DNA of 64,000 nt from G020348385 sp964538085 (GTDB taxonomy: Bacteria; Acidobacteriota; Aminicenantia; Aminicenantales; Aminicenantaceae). The DNA lies in contig CAZIDF010000002.1 of the NCBI GenBank assembly GCA_964538085.1, positions 1-64,000 of the forward strand. The letters are read 5' to 3'. This document shows, piece by piece, positions 7,785-17,356 of the stretch. Every line of letters starts with the position of its first letter. Within the stretch, counting starts at the first letter, position 1. The notes under the pieces were generated by a model that was not told where the DNA came from, searched no databases, and saw nothing but the letters and a program-made list of their open reading frames with translations. Position numbers and translations under genes: made by a program.

Positions 7785-10757
7785 ATGGATTTGAATTTTA
7801 GAATAACATGGAGAGGCATTTTCATTCTCGTTCTTATCGTTGGACTGACAAATACGGTCTTTTCCCAAACGCCACAGGAAAACCTGATCCAGGATTTCAG
7901 GTGGCGCAACATCGGGCCGGCCAACATGATCGGCCGGATATCGGATTTTGAAGCTTTGGACAGCGATTTTACTCAGGTTCTTGTGGCCAGCGCCTCCGGA
8001 GGAGTCTGGAAATCCGTGAATGCAGGAACGACTTGGGAGCCGATTTTCGATAAATATGGCTCCGCTTCCATCGGAGATGTGGCCTTTTTCCAGAAAGATC
8101 CCCAAATCATTTGGATTGGGACAGGAGAGGAATGTCCCCGGAACAGCATTGCCTGGGGTGATGGTATCTATAAATCCACGGATGGGGGAAAAACCTTTAC
8201 CCATATGGGATTGAAAGACACACATTCGATCGCCCGTATCCTCACCCATCCAACCGATCCCGATACTGTTTATGCCGCTGCGGCCGGACACACCTGGGGC
8301 TACTCGGGAGACCGGGGTCTGTTCAAGACAGAGGATGGGGGGAAGACCTGGCAAAAACTGACAGAAGGACTGCCCGATGACGGAAAAACCGGGGCCATCG
8401 ACCTCGTCATGCATCCCGAAAATCCGGATATCCTGTATGTCGGTTTTTGGCAACGGCTGCGTCGACCCTGGCGGTTCGATTCGGGTGGGCCGAACAGCGG
8501 CATATACAAGACCACAGATGCAGGCAAAACATGGATCAAGCTTACCCAAGGGATCCCGGAGGGAGATCTGGGAAGGATCGGTCTGGCCATCTCCAGAAGC
8601 AATCCCGATGTTTTGATGGCCATCGTCGAGCACAGCTATCAGCCTCAGCCTTCGATCCGGGAGGGGCAAACGCAGAAACCCAATCCTGAATATGAAGACA
8701 TGACAAAACTGGGCACCGGTATCTATCGATCCGAAGATGGCGGAGCCACCTGGATGTATCAGAACCGGATCAATGTCCGGCCGTTCTACTACAGCCATAT
8801 CTACATCAATCCCTTCGACGATAAGCTAGTCTATTACCTGGCGACCAGCATGCAGTACTCCGAGGACGGTGGCAAAACGTTCAAGACTATTCAAGGACTC
8901 CATCCCGACTTCCACACTATGTGGCTGGACCCGACCAACAAGAACCGCTTTTATGTGGGCCAGGATGGGGGCGCTTCCATCACACACGACCATGGAAACA
9001 CCTGGATTTATTTCGACAACCTTTGTGCGGCTCAATTTTATGCTGTGAGCGTGGATACGCGCGACCCATATTATGTGTATGGAGGATTGCAGGATAACGG
9101 CACATGGTGCGGTCCCAGCATGCACAGAGAGGGCATGATCCTCACCGATTTTTGGTTCAATATCGGGGGAGGGGATGGCTTTTACACCCAGAACGACCCC
9201 ACAGACTGGCGTATCGCTTATGGAGAAAGCCAGGGCGGGAATGCTTTCAGGGTCAACGTGGAAACCAGGGAATCGACCCGGATAAGGCCATCCCAACAGA
9301 CCACTTACAACTGGAAGGAACATGTTCCACCGGCTCCCAAGAGAAAGCCGGAGGCTGAACAACAGCCCAGCATGTTCGGACGTCAAAGATCTCCGTTCCG
9401 GCAAAACTGGAGTACGCCCATCCTGATTTCCCCGCACAATCCCCGGACGATATATTTCGGTGGAGACCACCTGTTCAAATCGGTAAACCGGGGTGACAAC
9501 TGGTCGATCATAAGCCCGGACCTCACGACCGACGATCCGGATAAACACAGCAAACCAACTGGCGGCATCACTCTGGACCAGACAGGAGCGGAAACCCACT
9601 GCACCATTACGACCATTTCCGAATCCCCGATCACGCCTGGTCTCATCTGGGTCGGCACGGATGATGGAAATGTCCAAATTACCCGGAACGATGCGGGATC
9701 TTGGACCAATGTGAGAAAAAACGTGCCGGATGTTCCCGAGGGAATTTGGGTCAGCCGTGTGGAGGCTTCTCGTTTCGATGAAGGCACTTGCTACCTCACA
9801 TTTGACGGGCACAGGAGCGATCTGTTCAAGCCCTATGTGTTCAAAACCACCGATTACGGCGAATCTTGGACGAGTATTTCTACGAACCTTCCGGGTAACG
9901 GACCGGTTTATGTCGTCTGCGAAGACTTGAAGAACAAAAATCTATTGTTTGTCGGCACAGAATTTGCGGTGTTTTTCACATTAGACGGCGGCAATATGTG
10001 GACGAACCTCAATCTCAATATGCCTACCGTGGCCTTCCATGATCTTGTGATCCACCCCCGTGATAACGACCTTATCGCAGGGACCCACGGCCGGGGCATA
10101 TGGATCCTGGATGACATCACCCCGCTGCAACTGGCGACAGAAAAGGTTCTGACTGCCGAAGCTTTTCTTTTCGGAAACGGAAGGCCGGGAACCCAATGGT
10201 TGAGTCTGGGCAGGGGAGGCTACGGCCGGGGAAATCTCTACTTTGCGGGAGAAAATCCTCAACCCGGATTGGCGATCAATTTTTACCTCAAGGACAAACC
10301 GGAAAGCCCTGTGGAGATCGAAATATCTGACGCGACAGGAATCCTCAAGACAAATTATTCTCTTAAAGAGGCAGAGGCAGGAATAAATCGCCTGATGTGG
10401 GATATGAGGTTCGATCCTCCCGCCGAACAACTGAAGCAGAACCTGACTCAGATGCAACAAATGATGGACAGGATCCTGCAGCGTCCAGAAGTGGAGGAAG
10501 GGCCGAAAAAAACGGTGCGAAAAGCTTTGGAACAGCTCAAACAACCCGGCCTGACATACAGAGACGCAGCAGAAATTCAAAGGAAGGCCTTCGAAGAAAT
10601 CGGTTTCGGGGGATTTATGCGCTTTCGTGGCCAAGGTCGAGGAATGGGAGCGACAGAAGCAGAGGCGGGAACCTATGCGGTGAAACTTAGGGTTAACGGA
10701 AAAACCTACATGGAAAAAGTTTCAGTACGTCAGGATCCGATGAAAATCGATAACTGA
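7785..10757 (+). CDS. Secreted VPS10/BNR-repeat protein (sortilin-like beta-propeller)
   Basis: Large exported protein of 990 aa, often annotated as VPS10-domain or BNR-repeat glycosyl hydrolase. A Sec signal peptide (residues 1-28, hydrophobic IFILVLIVGL, ending VFSQ) is followed by WRNIGPANMIGRI, typical of the family, and many Asp-box repeats such as SVNAGTTW, STDGGKTF, TEDGGKTW, SEDGGATW and SVNRGDNW spread over residues 65-780. The C-terminal 200 residues are helical and Gln/Glu rich, then end in a beta-type domain. Family members are abundant in protein-degrading Bacteroidota and Acidobacteriota, but a catalytic activity is not established. The start follows a strong GAGGAGG. Confidence 0.85.
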   Translation: MDLNFRITWRGIFILVLIVGLTNTVFSQTPQENLIQDFRWRNIGPANMIGRISDFEALDSDFTQVLVASASGGVWKSVNAGTTWEPIFDKYGSASIGDVAFFQKDPQIIWIGTGEECPRNSIAWGDGIYKSTDGGKTFTHMGLKDTHSIARILTHPTDPDTVYAAAAGHTWGYSGDRGLFKTEDGGKTWQKLTEGLPDDGKTGAIDLVMHPENPDILYVGFWQRLRRPWRFDSGGPNSGIYKTTDAGKTWIKLTQGIPEGDLGRIGLAISRSNPDVLMAIVEHSYQPQPSIREGQTQKPNPEYEDMTKLGTGIYRSEDGGATWMYQNRINVRPFYYSHIYINPFDDKLVYYLATSMQYSEDGGKTFKTIQGLHPDFHTMWLDPTNKNRFYVGQDGGASITHDHGNTWIYFDNLCAAQFYAVSVDTRDPYYVYGGLQDNGTWCGPSMHREGMILTDFWFNIGGGDGFYTQNDPTDWRIAYGESQGGNAFRVNVETRESTRIRPSQQTTYNWKEHVPPAPKRKPEAEQQPSMFGRQRSPFRQNWSTPILISPHNPRTIYFGGDHLFKSVNRGDNWSIISPDLTTDDPDKHSKPTGGITLDQTGAETHCTITTISESPITPGLIWVGTDDGNVQITRNDAGSWTNVRKNVPDVPEGIWVSRVEASRFDEGTCYLTFDGHRSDLFKPYVFKTTDYGESWTSISTNLPGNGPVYVVCEDLKNKNLLFVGTEFAVFFTLDGGNMWTNLNLNMPTVAFHDLVIHPRDNDLIAGTHGRGIWILDDITPLQLATEKVLTAEAFLFGNGRPGTQWLSLGRGGYGRGNLYFAGENPQPGLAINFYLKDKPESPVEIEISDATGILKTNYSLKEAEAGINRLMWDMRFDPPAEQLKQNLTQMQQMMDRILQRPEVEEGPKKTVRKALEQLKQPGLTYRDAAEIQRKAFEEIGFGGFMRFRGQGRGMGATEAEAGTYAVKLRVNGKTYMEKVSVRQDPMKIDN

Positions 10758-10786
10758 TCGCAAACATTTTTCGGACGAAGCGATCA
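10755..10786. terminator. Possible bidirectional stem-loop between convergent genes
   Basis: The 7-bp inverted repeat TGATCGC (10755-10761) and GCGATCA (10780-10786) sits across the convergent ends of the VPS10/BNR and TonB-receptor genes. The loop is long (18 nt) and only a short A/T run follows, so efficiency is doubtful. Confidence 0.3.
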
Positions 10787-13012
10787 AAATGAATACTTTG
10801 CTTTGAAAACGAAGCCCCGTCCTGGCGCATCTACACCCGCTTCATCCGCGGATGCCCGGTAAGTCGCATCGAGAATATTCTGGGCGATGAAAACGAGTGT
10901 CAGGTTATCTTTGACCTTGAGGCCGAAAATCGTGTCGAAAATCACATACCCATCGGTTTCGATCTCCAGAGGTCCTGGATCTTTCACAGCCGAAGCAAAA
11001 GTGATTCTCGGTTCGATCCAGAATTTTCCCGGCGAATATTTTCCCCAAAAAGTCAATCGTGAAGGAGGAATATAATTTAGTGCCGCTTCTGAATCTTTTT
11101 CCTTCCCAATGATATGATGGAAGTTGACAAAAAATTCCACGTCCTTCATCAAAGATAAATAAAATTCTCCCTCAAGACCATAGATGCGTCCGCTGGTCAG
11201 ATTACGGTAGAAATATTCTTCTGCCTCTAATCCGCCATATTTCTGGATCATGTCTTTAATCGAGTTACTGAATCCGTAAACGGAGGCAAATAACTTTTCA
11301 TGGAGGTACCGGAATCCCAGGTCGAAGTTCAGGCTGTGCTCCGGGGTAAGGTCCTTATTTCCGAATACTGTCCCCCGGCCGGTTAAGCCGGAGTAAAAAA
11401 GTTCGCTAACGGATGGAAACCGGAAGGACTGTCCTAAGTTGCCCAGTATTGAAAAATTGTGAGTGATCTGGAATATAGAGCCCAGATACAGCGAAAAAAA
11501 CTCATCGTTTCGGGCTACACGGTTCCCATCGAGAGCCATATTGCTGGTCCGGACAAAATCGAAACGTGCTCCTGCATTCAAAGTCAAATTATTTCCGATT
11601 TGAATCTTATCGTCGAAATAAAATCCGAAATTGCTGCTTCGGGCATCATGCAAAGATGTCTCTTCAGTCTGACTCTTGATATTGCCGTTTTCATCGTACT
11701 CCCATTCTGTGTTTTGGTCGTTTATGTCAGTGCGGCCGAAAAAATCGAGGCCGAAGTTTAGCGCATGTGTCTTGCCCAAAGCCTTTCCACCGCGCACTTT
11801 GAAGCCGAAATTCGTCCCTTCTACCGTAGCCATATTTCTCTTTTTAAGGCTAAGGGAATCTTCCCTCAAGTTGTCTCCCTGAGTTTCCAGAGTGGATCGA
11901 AGAGCATAGATGCTTGCGTTCAGGTTGTCCAATACCCAAAACTTTTGCATCTTATAACCTACCGTAAAAAGCGTGTTCGTTTCGCTCGGATACCATCTGG
12001 GTTTAAGGAGAGATGTTGGGCTGGGTTTCCCGATGTCCGTGCCGTCGTAGTGAAACATGGTAGCATAAAATTCGGATGATTCGTTTTTTCGGTTGATCTT
12101 GAACATCAAGTCATAGTCTGAGTATCGTGACCAATCTATCTTCCCGGAGGGAGCCGAATAGTCATCGGCCATCTTCCCGTTTGCGCTGAACATCAGCCCC
12201 CATTTTCCCAATGAACCCTTGAAAGTTGCGTTCCCTGCCCTTTCGTTTCGTACTGTGTTGTAGCTGAGACTGAAATCTCCTTTCAAAGGGGAGTTCGGAG
12301 AAGGGGATTTGGTGATGATGTTGATAATGCCTCCCACAGCTCCGGAGCCATGAAATACAGAATAGGGGCCGCGGTTGATCTCCACACGGTCGATGTCGCC
12401 GAGGTTGACAAATGAAGCGCTGGCCCCGATCCTCCGCTCAGAGGTGATCCGGACTCCATCCACCAGCAACAGAATTCTGTGTTCTGCCAGGCCCCGGATT
12501 GCAGGCGCCATCGAATATCCTCCTTTTCCAACCGCCGCGACGCCAGGGACCTTATCCAAGGATTCAGCGAGATTGGATGTTCCCATTTCTGTCAGAACGG
12601 AGCTGGGAAGTATCGTTCTATGAGAGGGGAGGTTGACATCGATGATGGAATCGGCCTCGGCGGTTACGGTGATCTCTTCTTTAATGGTCATAAGGATGGG
12701 GTTTTTGGCCCGCAGGGATATCTCGAACAGTTGTCCGGAACTCTTCTCAACGTCCATCTGAACGGTGTGCGTGATATAATCCGGGTGGGAAAACATCACC
12801 AGGAGTTTTGGCTCCTTCAGGTTCTCCAATACGAACATTCCGTTTGTCTCTGTTTGGGTGGAGATGGATGTATCCAGGACCTCCACTTTCACGTTGGCCA
12901 GCGGTTTGCCTTCATCATCCAGCACTCGCCCTTTAACCGTTCCCGGACCATCGGGGAAGACAAAATAGACAGACGTGAAAATCAACACGATACAGAATAG
13001 AACTCTTTTCAT
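10784..13012 (-). CDS. TonB-dependent receptor with carboxypeptidase-like N-terminal domain
   Basis: Outer-membrane TonB-dependent receptor, 742 aa. A signal peptide (residues 1-22) is followed by a carboxypeptidase-D regulatory-like domain (VKGRVLDDEGKPLANVKV, about residues 25-105), a plug domain (about 120-240, with PSSVLTEMGTSNLAESLDKVPGV and INRGPYSVFHGSGAVGG), and a beta-barrel ending in the Phe expected of outer-membrane barrels (FVFKAKYSF). It imports a substrate using TonB energy. The ligand is unknown. The ATG at 13012 is preferred over the longer in-frame start at 13048 because the signal peptide begins there. The candidate TonB (41139) is far away, and no ExbB or ExbD is in the window. 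Confidence 0.9.
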   Translation of the reverse strand: MKRVLFCIVLIFTSVYFVFPDGPGTVKGRVLDDEGKPLANVKVEVLDTSISTQTETNGMFVLENLKEPKLLVMFSHPDYITHTVQMDVEKSSGQLFEISLRAKNPILMTIKEEITVTAEADSIIDVNLPSHRTILPSSVLTEMGTSNLAESLDKVPGVAAVGKGGYSMAPAIRGLAEHRILLLVDGVRITSERRIGASASFVNLGDIDRVEINRGPYSVFHGSGAVGGIINIITKSPSPNSPLKGDFSLSYNTVRNERAGNATFKGSLGKWGLMFSANGKMADDYSAPSGKIDWSRYSDYDLMFKINRKNESSEFYATMFHYDGTDIGKPSPTSLLKPRWYPSETNTLFTVGYKMQKFWVLDNLNASIYALRSTLETQGDNLREDSLSLKKRNMATVEGTNFGFKVRGGKALGKTHALNFGLDFFGRTDINDQNTEWEYDENGNIKSQTEETSLHDARSSNFGFYFDDKIQIGNNLTLNAGARFDFVRTSNMALDGNRVARNDEFFSLYLGSIFQITHNFSILGNLGQSFRFPSVSELFYSGLTGRGTVFGNKDLTPEHSLNFDLGFRYLHEKLFASVYGFSNSIKDMIQKYGGLEAEEYFYRNLTSGRIYGLEGEFYLSLMKDVEFFVNFHHIIGKEKDSEAALNYIPPSRLTFWGKYSPGKFWIEPRITFASAVKDPGPLEIETDGYVIFDTIFGLKVKDNLTLVFIAQNILDATYRASADEAGVDAPGRGFVFKAKYSF

Positions 13013-13143
13013 CTGACCGAACCTTTTAGCAGAGCTCCGAACGATCATATAAGGTAAGAATAATTTCCTAACTCTGCTCTAAAATTAGTAAATTTGACTT
13101 TTTATTATATGACATGACCGGAAAAAAGAAAATAGGACAGGGC

Positions 13144-14016
13144 CTAGGCTAGCCCTTTGATCTCGCTAAAGATGGATTCGACAAGCCGGGAAAGGTTCTC
13201 CGGAAATTCTTTTTTCACTTCTTCCAGGTTTTTGCCCTGTTCGATAAAAGATTTTACTTTTTCCTGGATGGATTTCATCTCCTGGATGTGGTGTTCTATG
13301 GCGGTTCGATCCAGGGGATCGCTGTGACCGCTACAAAACTTTTCAGCATTGATATTTTCCAGCATTTTTGTCAGAGTTTTCACATGCGCAAAGGAATTCC
13401 CGCCCTTGTAGGAGTGGATGAGCTGGGGCCGGCCCATGAAGATCTGGTCTCCAATGAAGGCCGTTTTTTCCCCCGGGAAGTAAACGACCGTGTCTCCCTT
13501 GGTGTGGCCCACGCCAAAGTACCTCAGCTCCACCTTCTTTTGCCCAAGATAGATGTCCATCTTATCTTTATAGGTCAATGAGGGCACATAAGGAGCCATT
13601 TCTGGGGTACTCCAAGCCGAAGGCTTACCGTCTCTTTGCGGGTGGAAAAATTCTTCACGGCAGTTCTCGTGGGAAATGATCGTCACTGATCTGGGAAAAT
13701 ATCGATTCCCGGCGACGTGGTCTCCGTCACTGTGGGTGTTGACAAGGTATATAATCGGTTTGTCGGTCAACTTGTTGACGGCTGCAAGTGTTTCATCCAC
13801 CGATTCTTTGGTCATCTTGGCATCGATGATGAGCACGCCATTATCCCCGATATAGACACCGCCGTTGGCACCCCGACCACCGAGAATTTGATATAGATAA
13901 TCCGATATTTTCTCCAGTGAAACGGGCTTTGTCTCTTGCTGTTGGCCAAAGGATTGGGAGGAGAGGATCAAGAATAAAATAACTATGAAAAACAGAAATT
14001 TCCCCCTCTTGATCAT
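13144..14016 (-). CDS. Exported metallo-beta-lactamase-fold hydrolase
   Basis: MBL-fold metal-dependent hydrolase of 290 aa with a Sec signal peptide (FFIVILFLILSSQSFGQ). The metal-binding motif is THSDGDH in place of the commoner HxHxDH, followed by a His in GVGHTKGD, the Asp of FIGDQIF and a His in CSGHSDP. This pattern fits the exported SoxH/quinoprotein-relay-type MBL proteins rather than proven beta-lactamases. It lies 37 nt downstream of the M28 peptidase and probably shares its transcript. Confidence 0.8.
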   Translation of the reverse strand: MIKRGKFLFFIVILFLILSSQSFGQQQETKPVSLEKISDYLYQILGGRGANGGVYIGDNGVLIIDAKMTKESVDETLAAVNKLTDKPIIYLVNTHSDGDHVAGNRYFPRSVTIISHENCREEFFHPQRDGKPSAWSTPEMAPYVPSLTYKDKMDIYLGQKKVELRYFGVGHTKGDTVVYFPGEKTAFIGDQIFMGRPQLIHSYKGGNSFAHVKTLTKMLENINAEKFCSGHSDPLDRTAIEHHIQEMKSIQEKVKSFIEQGKNLEEVKKEFPENLSRLVESIFSEIKGLA

Positions 14017-14053
14017 GACAAGACCTCCTTTTATTTTACTCTGAAAATTCAGA

Positions 14054-15853
14054 TTATTTATCTGCCAGATCGAATGCGGTCAGGTATGCGAGCCGGATGA
14101 TTTTTTCCATCAGCTTGGGACTGACCTTATCAACGGTATCGCTGGGCTGGTGATAATCTTCCGTCATGGCGGCGATAAAAAATGACCAAGGTATTTTGGC
14201 CTGGCCGAAAGGTGCATGATCGCTTCCCCCTGAGGCCTCTTCACTGGCCGAGATCCGCAGATGCAGACCGACAAGGGTGTTATTTTTCCTTATGATTTCC
14301 TCGATCTCAGGAGTGTGGGCATCGTAGGAAAAGCTGACGAATTTTTTAGCATCTATTTTTTCCAGCACTTCTTTTGTGACTTCCTCTCCGTATCTTCGGC
14401 CCATCCGAACCAGCATATCTTTGTCATATTCCCGGCTGATCATGTCCAGGTTCACGTTGGCGGCTGTCGTTTCGATAAAAGGATGTGCGACATAATAACG
14501 GGATCCGAATAAACCCATCTCTTCGCCCGTCCAGAGGGCGAACAAGATGGATCGTTTGGGTTTGACAGGATTTTTGGCAAAAGCTTCGGCGATCTCCATC
14601 ACCCCGACTGAACCGGAGCCATCGTCATCCGCCCCGTTGAAGATATAATCCCCTCTGCGGCCGAGATGATCCAGGTGGCCTCCGATCACGACGGCTTCTT
14701 TTTTGAGCTCGGGATCTGTTCCTTCGATATAACCCAGGACATTCTTGCCGTTGACTAGTTTTGTTTCTGTTTTATTTTCTATCGTGAGGGTCACACCTGG
14801 AAGGGACATGGAATGGCTTGTGATGGTTTCTTCGATTTTTCCTTTGAGTGTTTCGACATTTTGGTCCACCATCCCCAAGATCTCATTGGCCATCTCTCGC
14901 GAGATCCGTATGGTGGGAATGGAATCCCCGAACATAGAACTCCCGAGATCTTCGACCAGAGTCACTCTGCGGCGGGGCTCAGGGTAGATCGTTCTTTCGT
15001 CATTGATCCTCTGTCCGTTCAGGTATTGCCGCGCCACATCGTCATTTTCCTCAGGAGAATTTTCGACCAGAAGAATGGCCTCGGCGCCAAGATCTGCCGG
15101 AGTCTGGAATTTTGGCGAGGTCGAGCGTCTTCTCCTCATCATAGGGCGTCTTTCGGGAAAATATTTTTCCTTGAGCTCGCCTTGGTTGAACGGAGATTCC
15201 GGGTCCTCTTTACCGGGAGCTTCAGAAAGCATCATCACGAATTTGCCTTTGACATCCAGATTTTTGTATTCATCGAATTTCAAAGACGGCTCTTGGATGC
15301 CGTAACCGACAAATACGACAGGAGCGGTCATGGACTGTGTCCCCGATGCCCTGTAGGTATAATCCGTGTTTTGCACGAAAGATTTCGTCTTTTGCATCTG
15401 GCCTTTTTGCCATGTGACAGAGGCCTGCCCTTCGCTTCCCAAAACTTCCAAAAAAGCGATGTTCTGAAAATAGCCTCTTTTAGCCTGAGCCGGTGGCTCT
15501 CCCTGCATCATTCGCCGGAAATCCATGTTGGGGCGCTCCATATCTCCGGCTGGTTTGATTCCCCAGAGTTCGAACATAGATGCCGCATACAGGGCAGCGA
15601 TGTCGTAGCCTCTGCTGGCTGTGTCTCTTCCCTCCAGAAGGTCATCGGAGAGGAATTTTAAATAGGTGACAGCCTCTTCCCCTGTGATGGAATCGAAACC
15701 CACCTTCACTTTTTCTGCGACAGGTTGCGTTTCGTCCACAAGAGAGAAATCCTTCATGGGATCGGACTTTTCTTCAGCCTGTCCTTGCTGCCCGATCGCC
15801 AAAGAATAAGGCAAAAAACTGAGAATGAGAATGAATAACAACAATCTTTTCAT
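14054..15853 (-). CDS. Exported M28-family zinc aminopeptidase with PA domain
   Basis: Zinc exopeptidase of family M28, 599 aa, with a signal peptide (LLLFILILSFLPYSLAIG). A protease-associated (PA) domain occupies roughly residues 160-330. The catalytic domain follows with zinc ligands and catalytic residues in GGHLDHLG, GADDDGSGS, WTGEEMGLFG, NLDMIS and GGSDHAPFG. It would release amino acids from peptides outside the cytoplasm. The start at 15853 is chosen over the longer frame because GGAGGG stands directly upstream and the signal peptide begins there. It is part of the minus-strand block of secreted hydrolases. Confidence 0.9.
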   Translation of the reverse strand: MKRLLLFILILSFLPYSLAIGQQGQAEEKSDPMKDFSLVDETQPVAEKVKVGFDSITGEEAVTYLKFLSDDLLEGRDTASRGYDIAALYAASMFELWGIKPAGDMERPNMDFRRMMQGEPPAQAKRGYFQNIAFLEVLGSEGQASVTWQKGQMQKTKSFVQNTDYTYRASGTQSMTAPVVFVGYGIQEPSLKFDEYKNLDVKGKFVMMLSEAPGKEDPESPFNQGELKEKYFPERRPMMRRRRSTSPKFQTPADLGAEAILLVENSPEENDDVARQYLNGQRINDERTIYPEPRRRVTLVEDLGSSMFGDSIPTIRISREMANEILGMVDQNVETLKGKIEETITSHSMSLPGVTLTIENKTETKLVNGKNVLGYIEGTDPELKKEAVVIGGHLDHLGRRGDYIFNGADDDGSGSVGVMEIAEAFAKNPVKPKRSILFALWTGEEMGLFGSRYYVAHPFIETTAANVNLDMISREYDKDMLVRMGRRYGEEVTKEVLEKIDAKKFVSFSYDAHTPEIEEIIRKNNTLVGLHLRISASEEASGGSDHAPFGQAKIPWSFFIAAMTEDYHQPSDTVDKVSPKLMEKIIRLAYLTAFDLADK

Positions 15854-15926
15854 TAGGTCCCTCCAAAAATTTCCATACGTTTTCATGAACCGTCCAATAT
15901 ACTCCATTTGAAAGTTCAGAACAATA

Positions 15927-17345
15927 TTATTTTTGTTTCAGTCTTTTAAGGATTTCTCGATACTCCTCGGTGTCCTGCAGGGATGCGAGATCTTTGTCTT
16001 GCTCCATATGTTCGACATCATCGAACCCATGTTCCACAGCCAATCTGAGATTTTCCAGGGCCCTGTTTTTGTTTTGGATCCTGGTATACGCGCTGGCCAG
16101 ATTATAATAGATGTTCTTTTTCCTGGGAGAATCCTTGTCTCCCCCTTGTGCGGCGATCTCGAAAAAGAGTATCGCCTTGGGTAACTCGCCTTTCTGAAAA
16201 AAATCCCACCCTTTGCTGCCTGCATCGATCTCCAATCCCCTGAACAGCCGGATCGCCATGAAATTCTCTCTGCCTTCTTTTTTGTCGAATGCCTGGGCTT
16301 TCAGTTCATCTAAACCTAAACTCCCAATGAAACTCTCGATAGACTCCGCCGGCGGCGTTTTATTTTCGATTTGGCTGAATATTTGTCCGAATTTCTGGAG
16401 AAGCCGGATTTCCAGGTTCTGAATCCTGTTTTCTTCTTCTCTCTGGCTTAAATATAGCTCGCTTTTTTGGATGGTCTGGATCTTTGCGCGAATGGGGCTG
16501 GTGTCCTGCCAGGCGCTGAAAGTGTCGGTTAAAATCGTATAGATCTGTAAAGCCTGAAGCCAATTACCCGTGGATTCCAAAGATAGGGCTATTCCTTGCT
16601 CTTTTTCGAAAATCCTCTCTATCAGATCTTTATCCTTTGCGCGGATATTGTTCCGAATGCCGATAATCTCCATCCATTCGATGGCTCTCTCGCAGATTTC
16701 CTCCGGTGGCCAATCGTGTCCTCCCGAATGCACCAATAATCTGTGGGAAACATTCTGTTGTTCGAACTGATCGCGCAGCAGCATCATCTCTCTGTAGTTG
16801 AAATCCGCAATCCCCACGACGCCAAGATAGTAAGCGGGAGAGATCTGTTCCGGCTTTATCAAAGATTTTGCCAGTCCGGCACCGCATCCGATAATGCCGG
16901 CCACAGGAAACATGATGATTCTCGCGAAAATGGAAGCAGCCCTGGAACCACCCGAGAAACCGGTCACATAGATCCTCTTTTTGTCGATCGAGAACCGCTT
17001 GTTTGTTTCATTCCAGAGAATGATCAAGGATTGAATGACAGGTTCCCAGGGACCGTTCCGCGCATCGTTCGATCCAACGAGGATATAGTTGTATTTTTCG
17101 GCTGCTGATCGGAATAACTCGACAGGGATATGGCCACGTGCACCCGGGTCCAGAGCGAACAGGATCGGCCATTCCGCTTCAGGGGTGTAGGCAGAAGGGA
17201 GAAACAAAGCATAGCTGTTTTGCGGATTATCCTGGCACAAAACTTTGGATAATACCTTTCCTTTTTCCAGCTCTTGGCCTAAACCCCCAGTTAGATACAC
17301 GTGTGTGCAAAGAAGGAGACACAAAAAGAACAGGCGTTTTTTCAT
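15927..17345 (-). CDS. Exported alpha/beta-hydrolase (esterase-like) with C-terminal TPRs
   Basis: Protein of 472 aa with a signal peptide (LFFLCLLLCTHVYLTGGLG). The first 230 residues resemble PHB-depolymerase/esterase-type alpha/beta hydrolases: an FALDPG strand, the nucleophile elbow GFSGGS and a His in HSGGHDWPP. The C-terminal half is helical, with TPR-like units around residues 240-470 (for example ALENLRLAVEHGFDD). The combination may tether an esterase to a partner protein. It is 11 nt from the preceding amidohydrolase on the same strand. The substrate is unknown. Confidence 0.7.
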   Translation of the reverse strand: MKKRLFFLCLLLCTHVYLTGGLGQELEKGKVLSKVLCQDNPQNSYALFLPSAYTPEAEWPILFALDPGARGHIPVELFRSAAEKYNYILVGSNDARNGPWEPVIQSLIILWNETNKRFSIDKKRIYVTGFSGGSRAASIFARIIMFPVAGIIGCGAGLAKSLIKPEQISPAYYLGVVGIADFNYREMMLLRDQFEQQNVSHRLLVHSGGHDWPPEEICERAIEWMEIIGIRNNIRAKDKDLIERIFEKEQGIALSLESTGNWLQALQIYTILTDTFSAWQDTSPIRAKIQTIQKSELYLSQREEENRIQNLEIRLLQKFGQIFSQIENKTPPAESIESFIGSLGLDELKAQAFDKKEGRENFMAIRLFRGLEIDAGSKGWDFFQKGELPKAILFFEIAAQGGDKDSPRKKNIYYNLASAYTRIQNKNRALENLRLAVEHGFDDVEHMEQDKDLASLQDTEEYREILKRLKQK

Positions 17346-17356
17346 GCCTACAAGTT

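Noticed and set aside
13144..14016. Beta-lactam resistance gene
   Set aside because: The MBL fold is shared by many hydrolases. The THSDGDH motif and the context of secreted hydrolases do not point to beta-lactamase.
14813..15661. 282-codon open frame on the plus strand
   Set aside because: It lies wholly inside the M28 peptidase gene on the other strand, has no ribosome site or recognisable domain, and reads like an antisense shadow.
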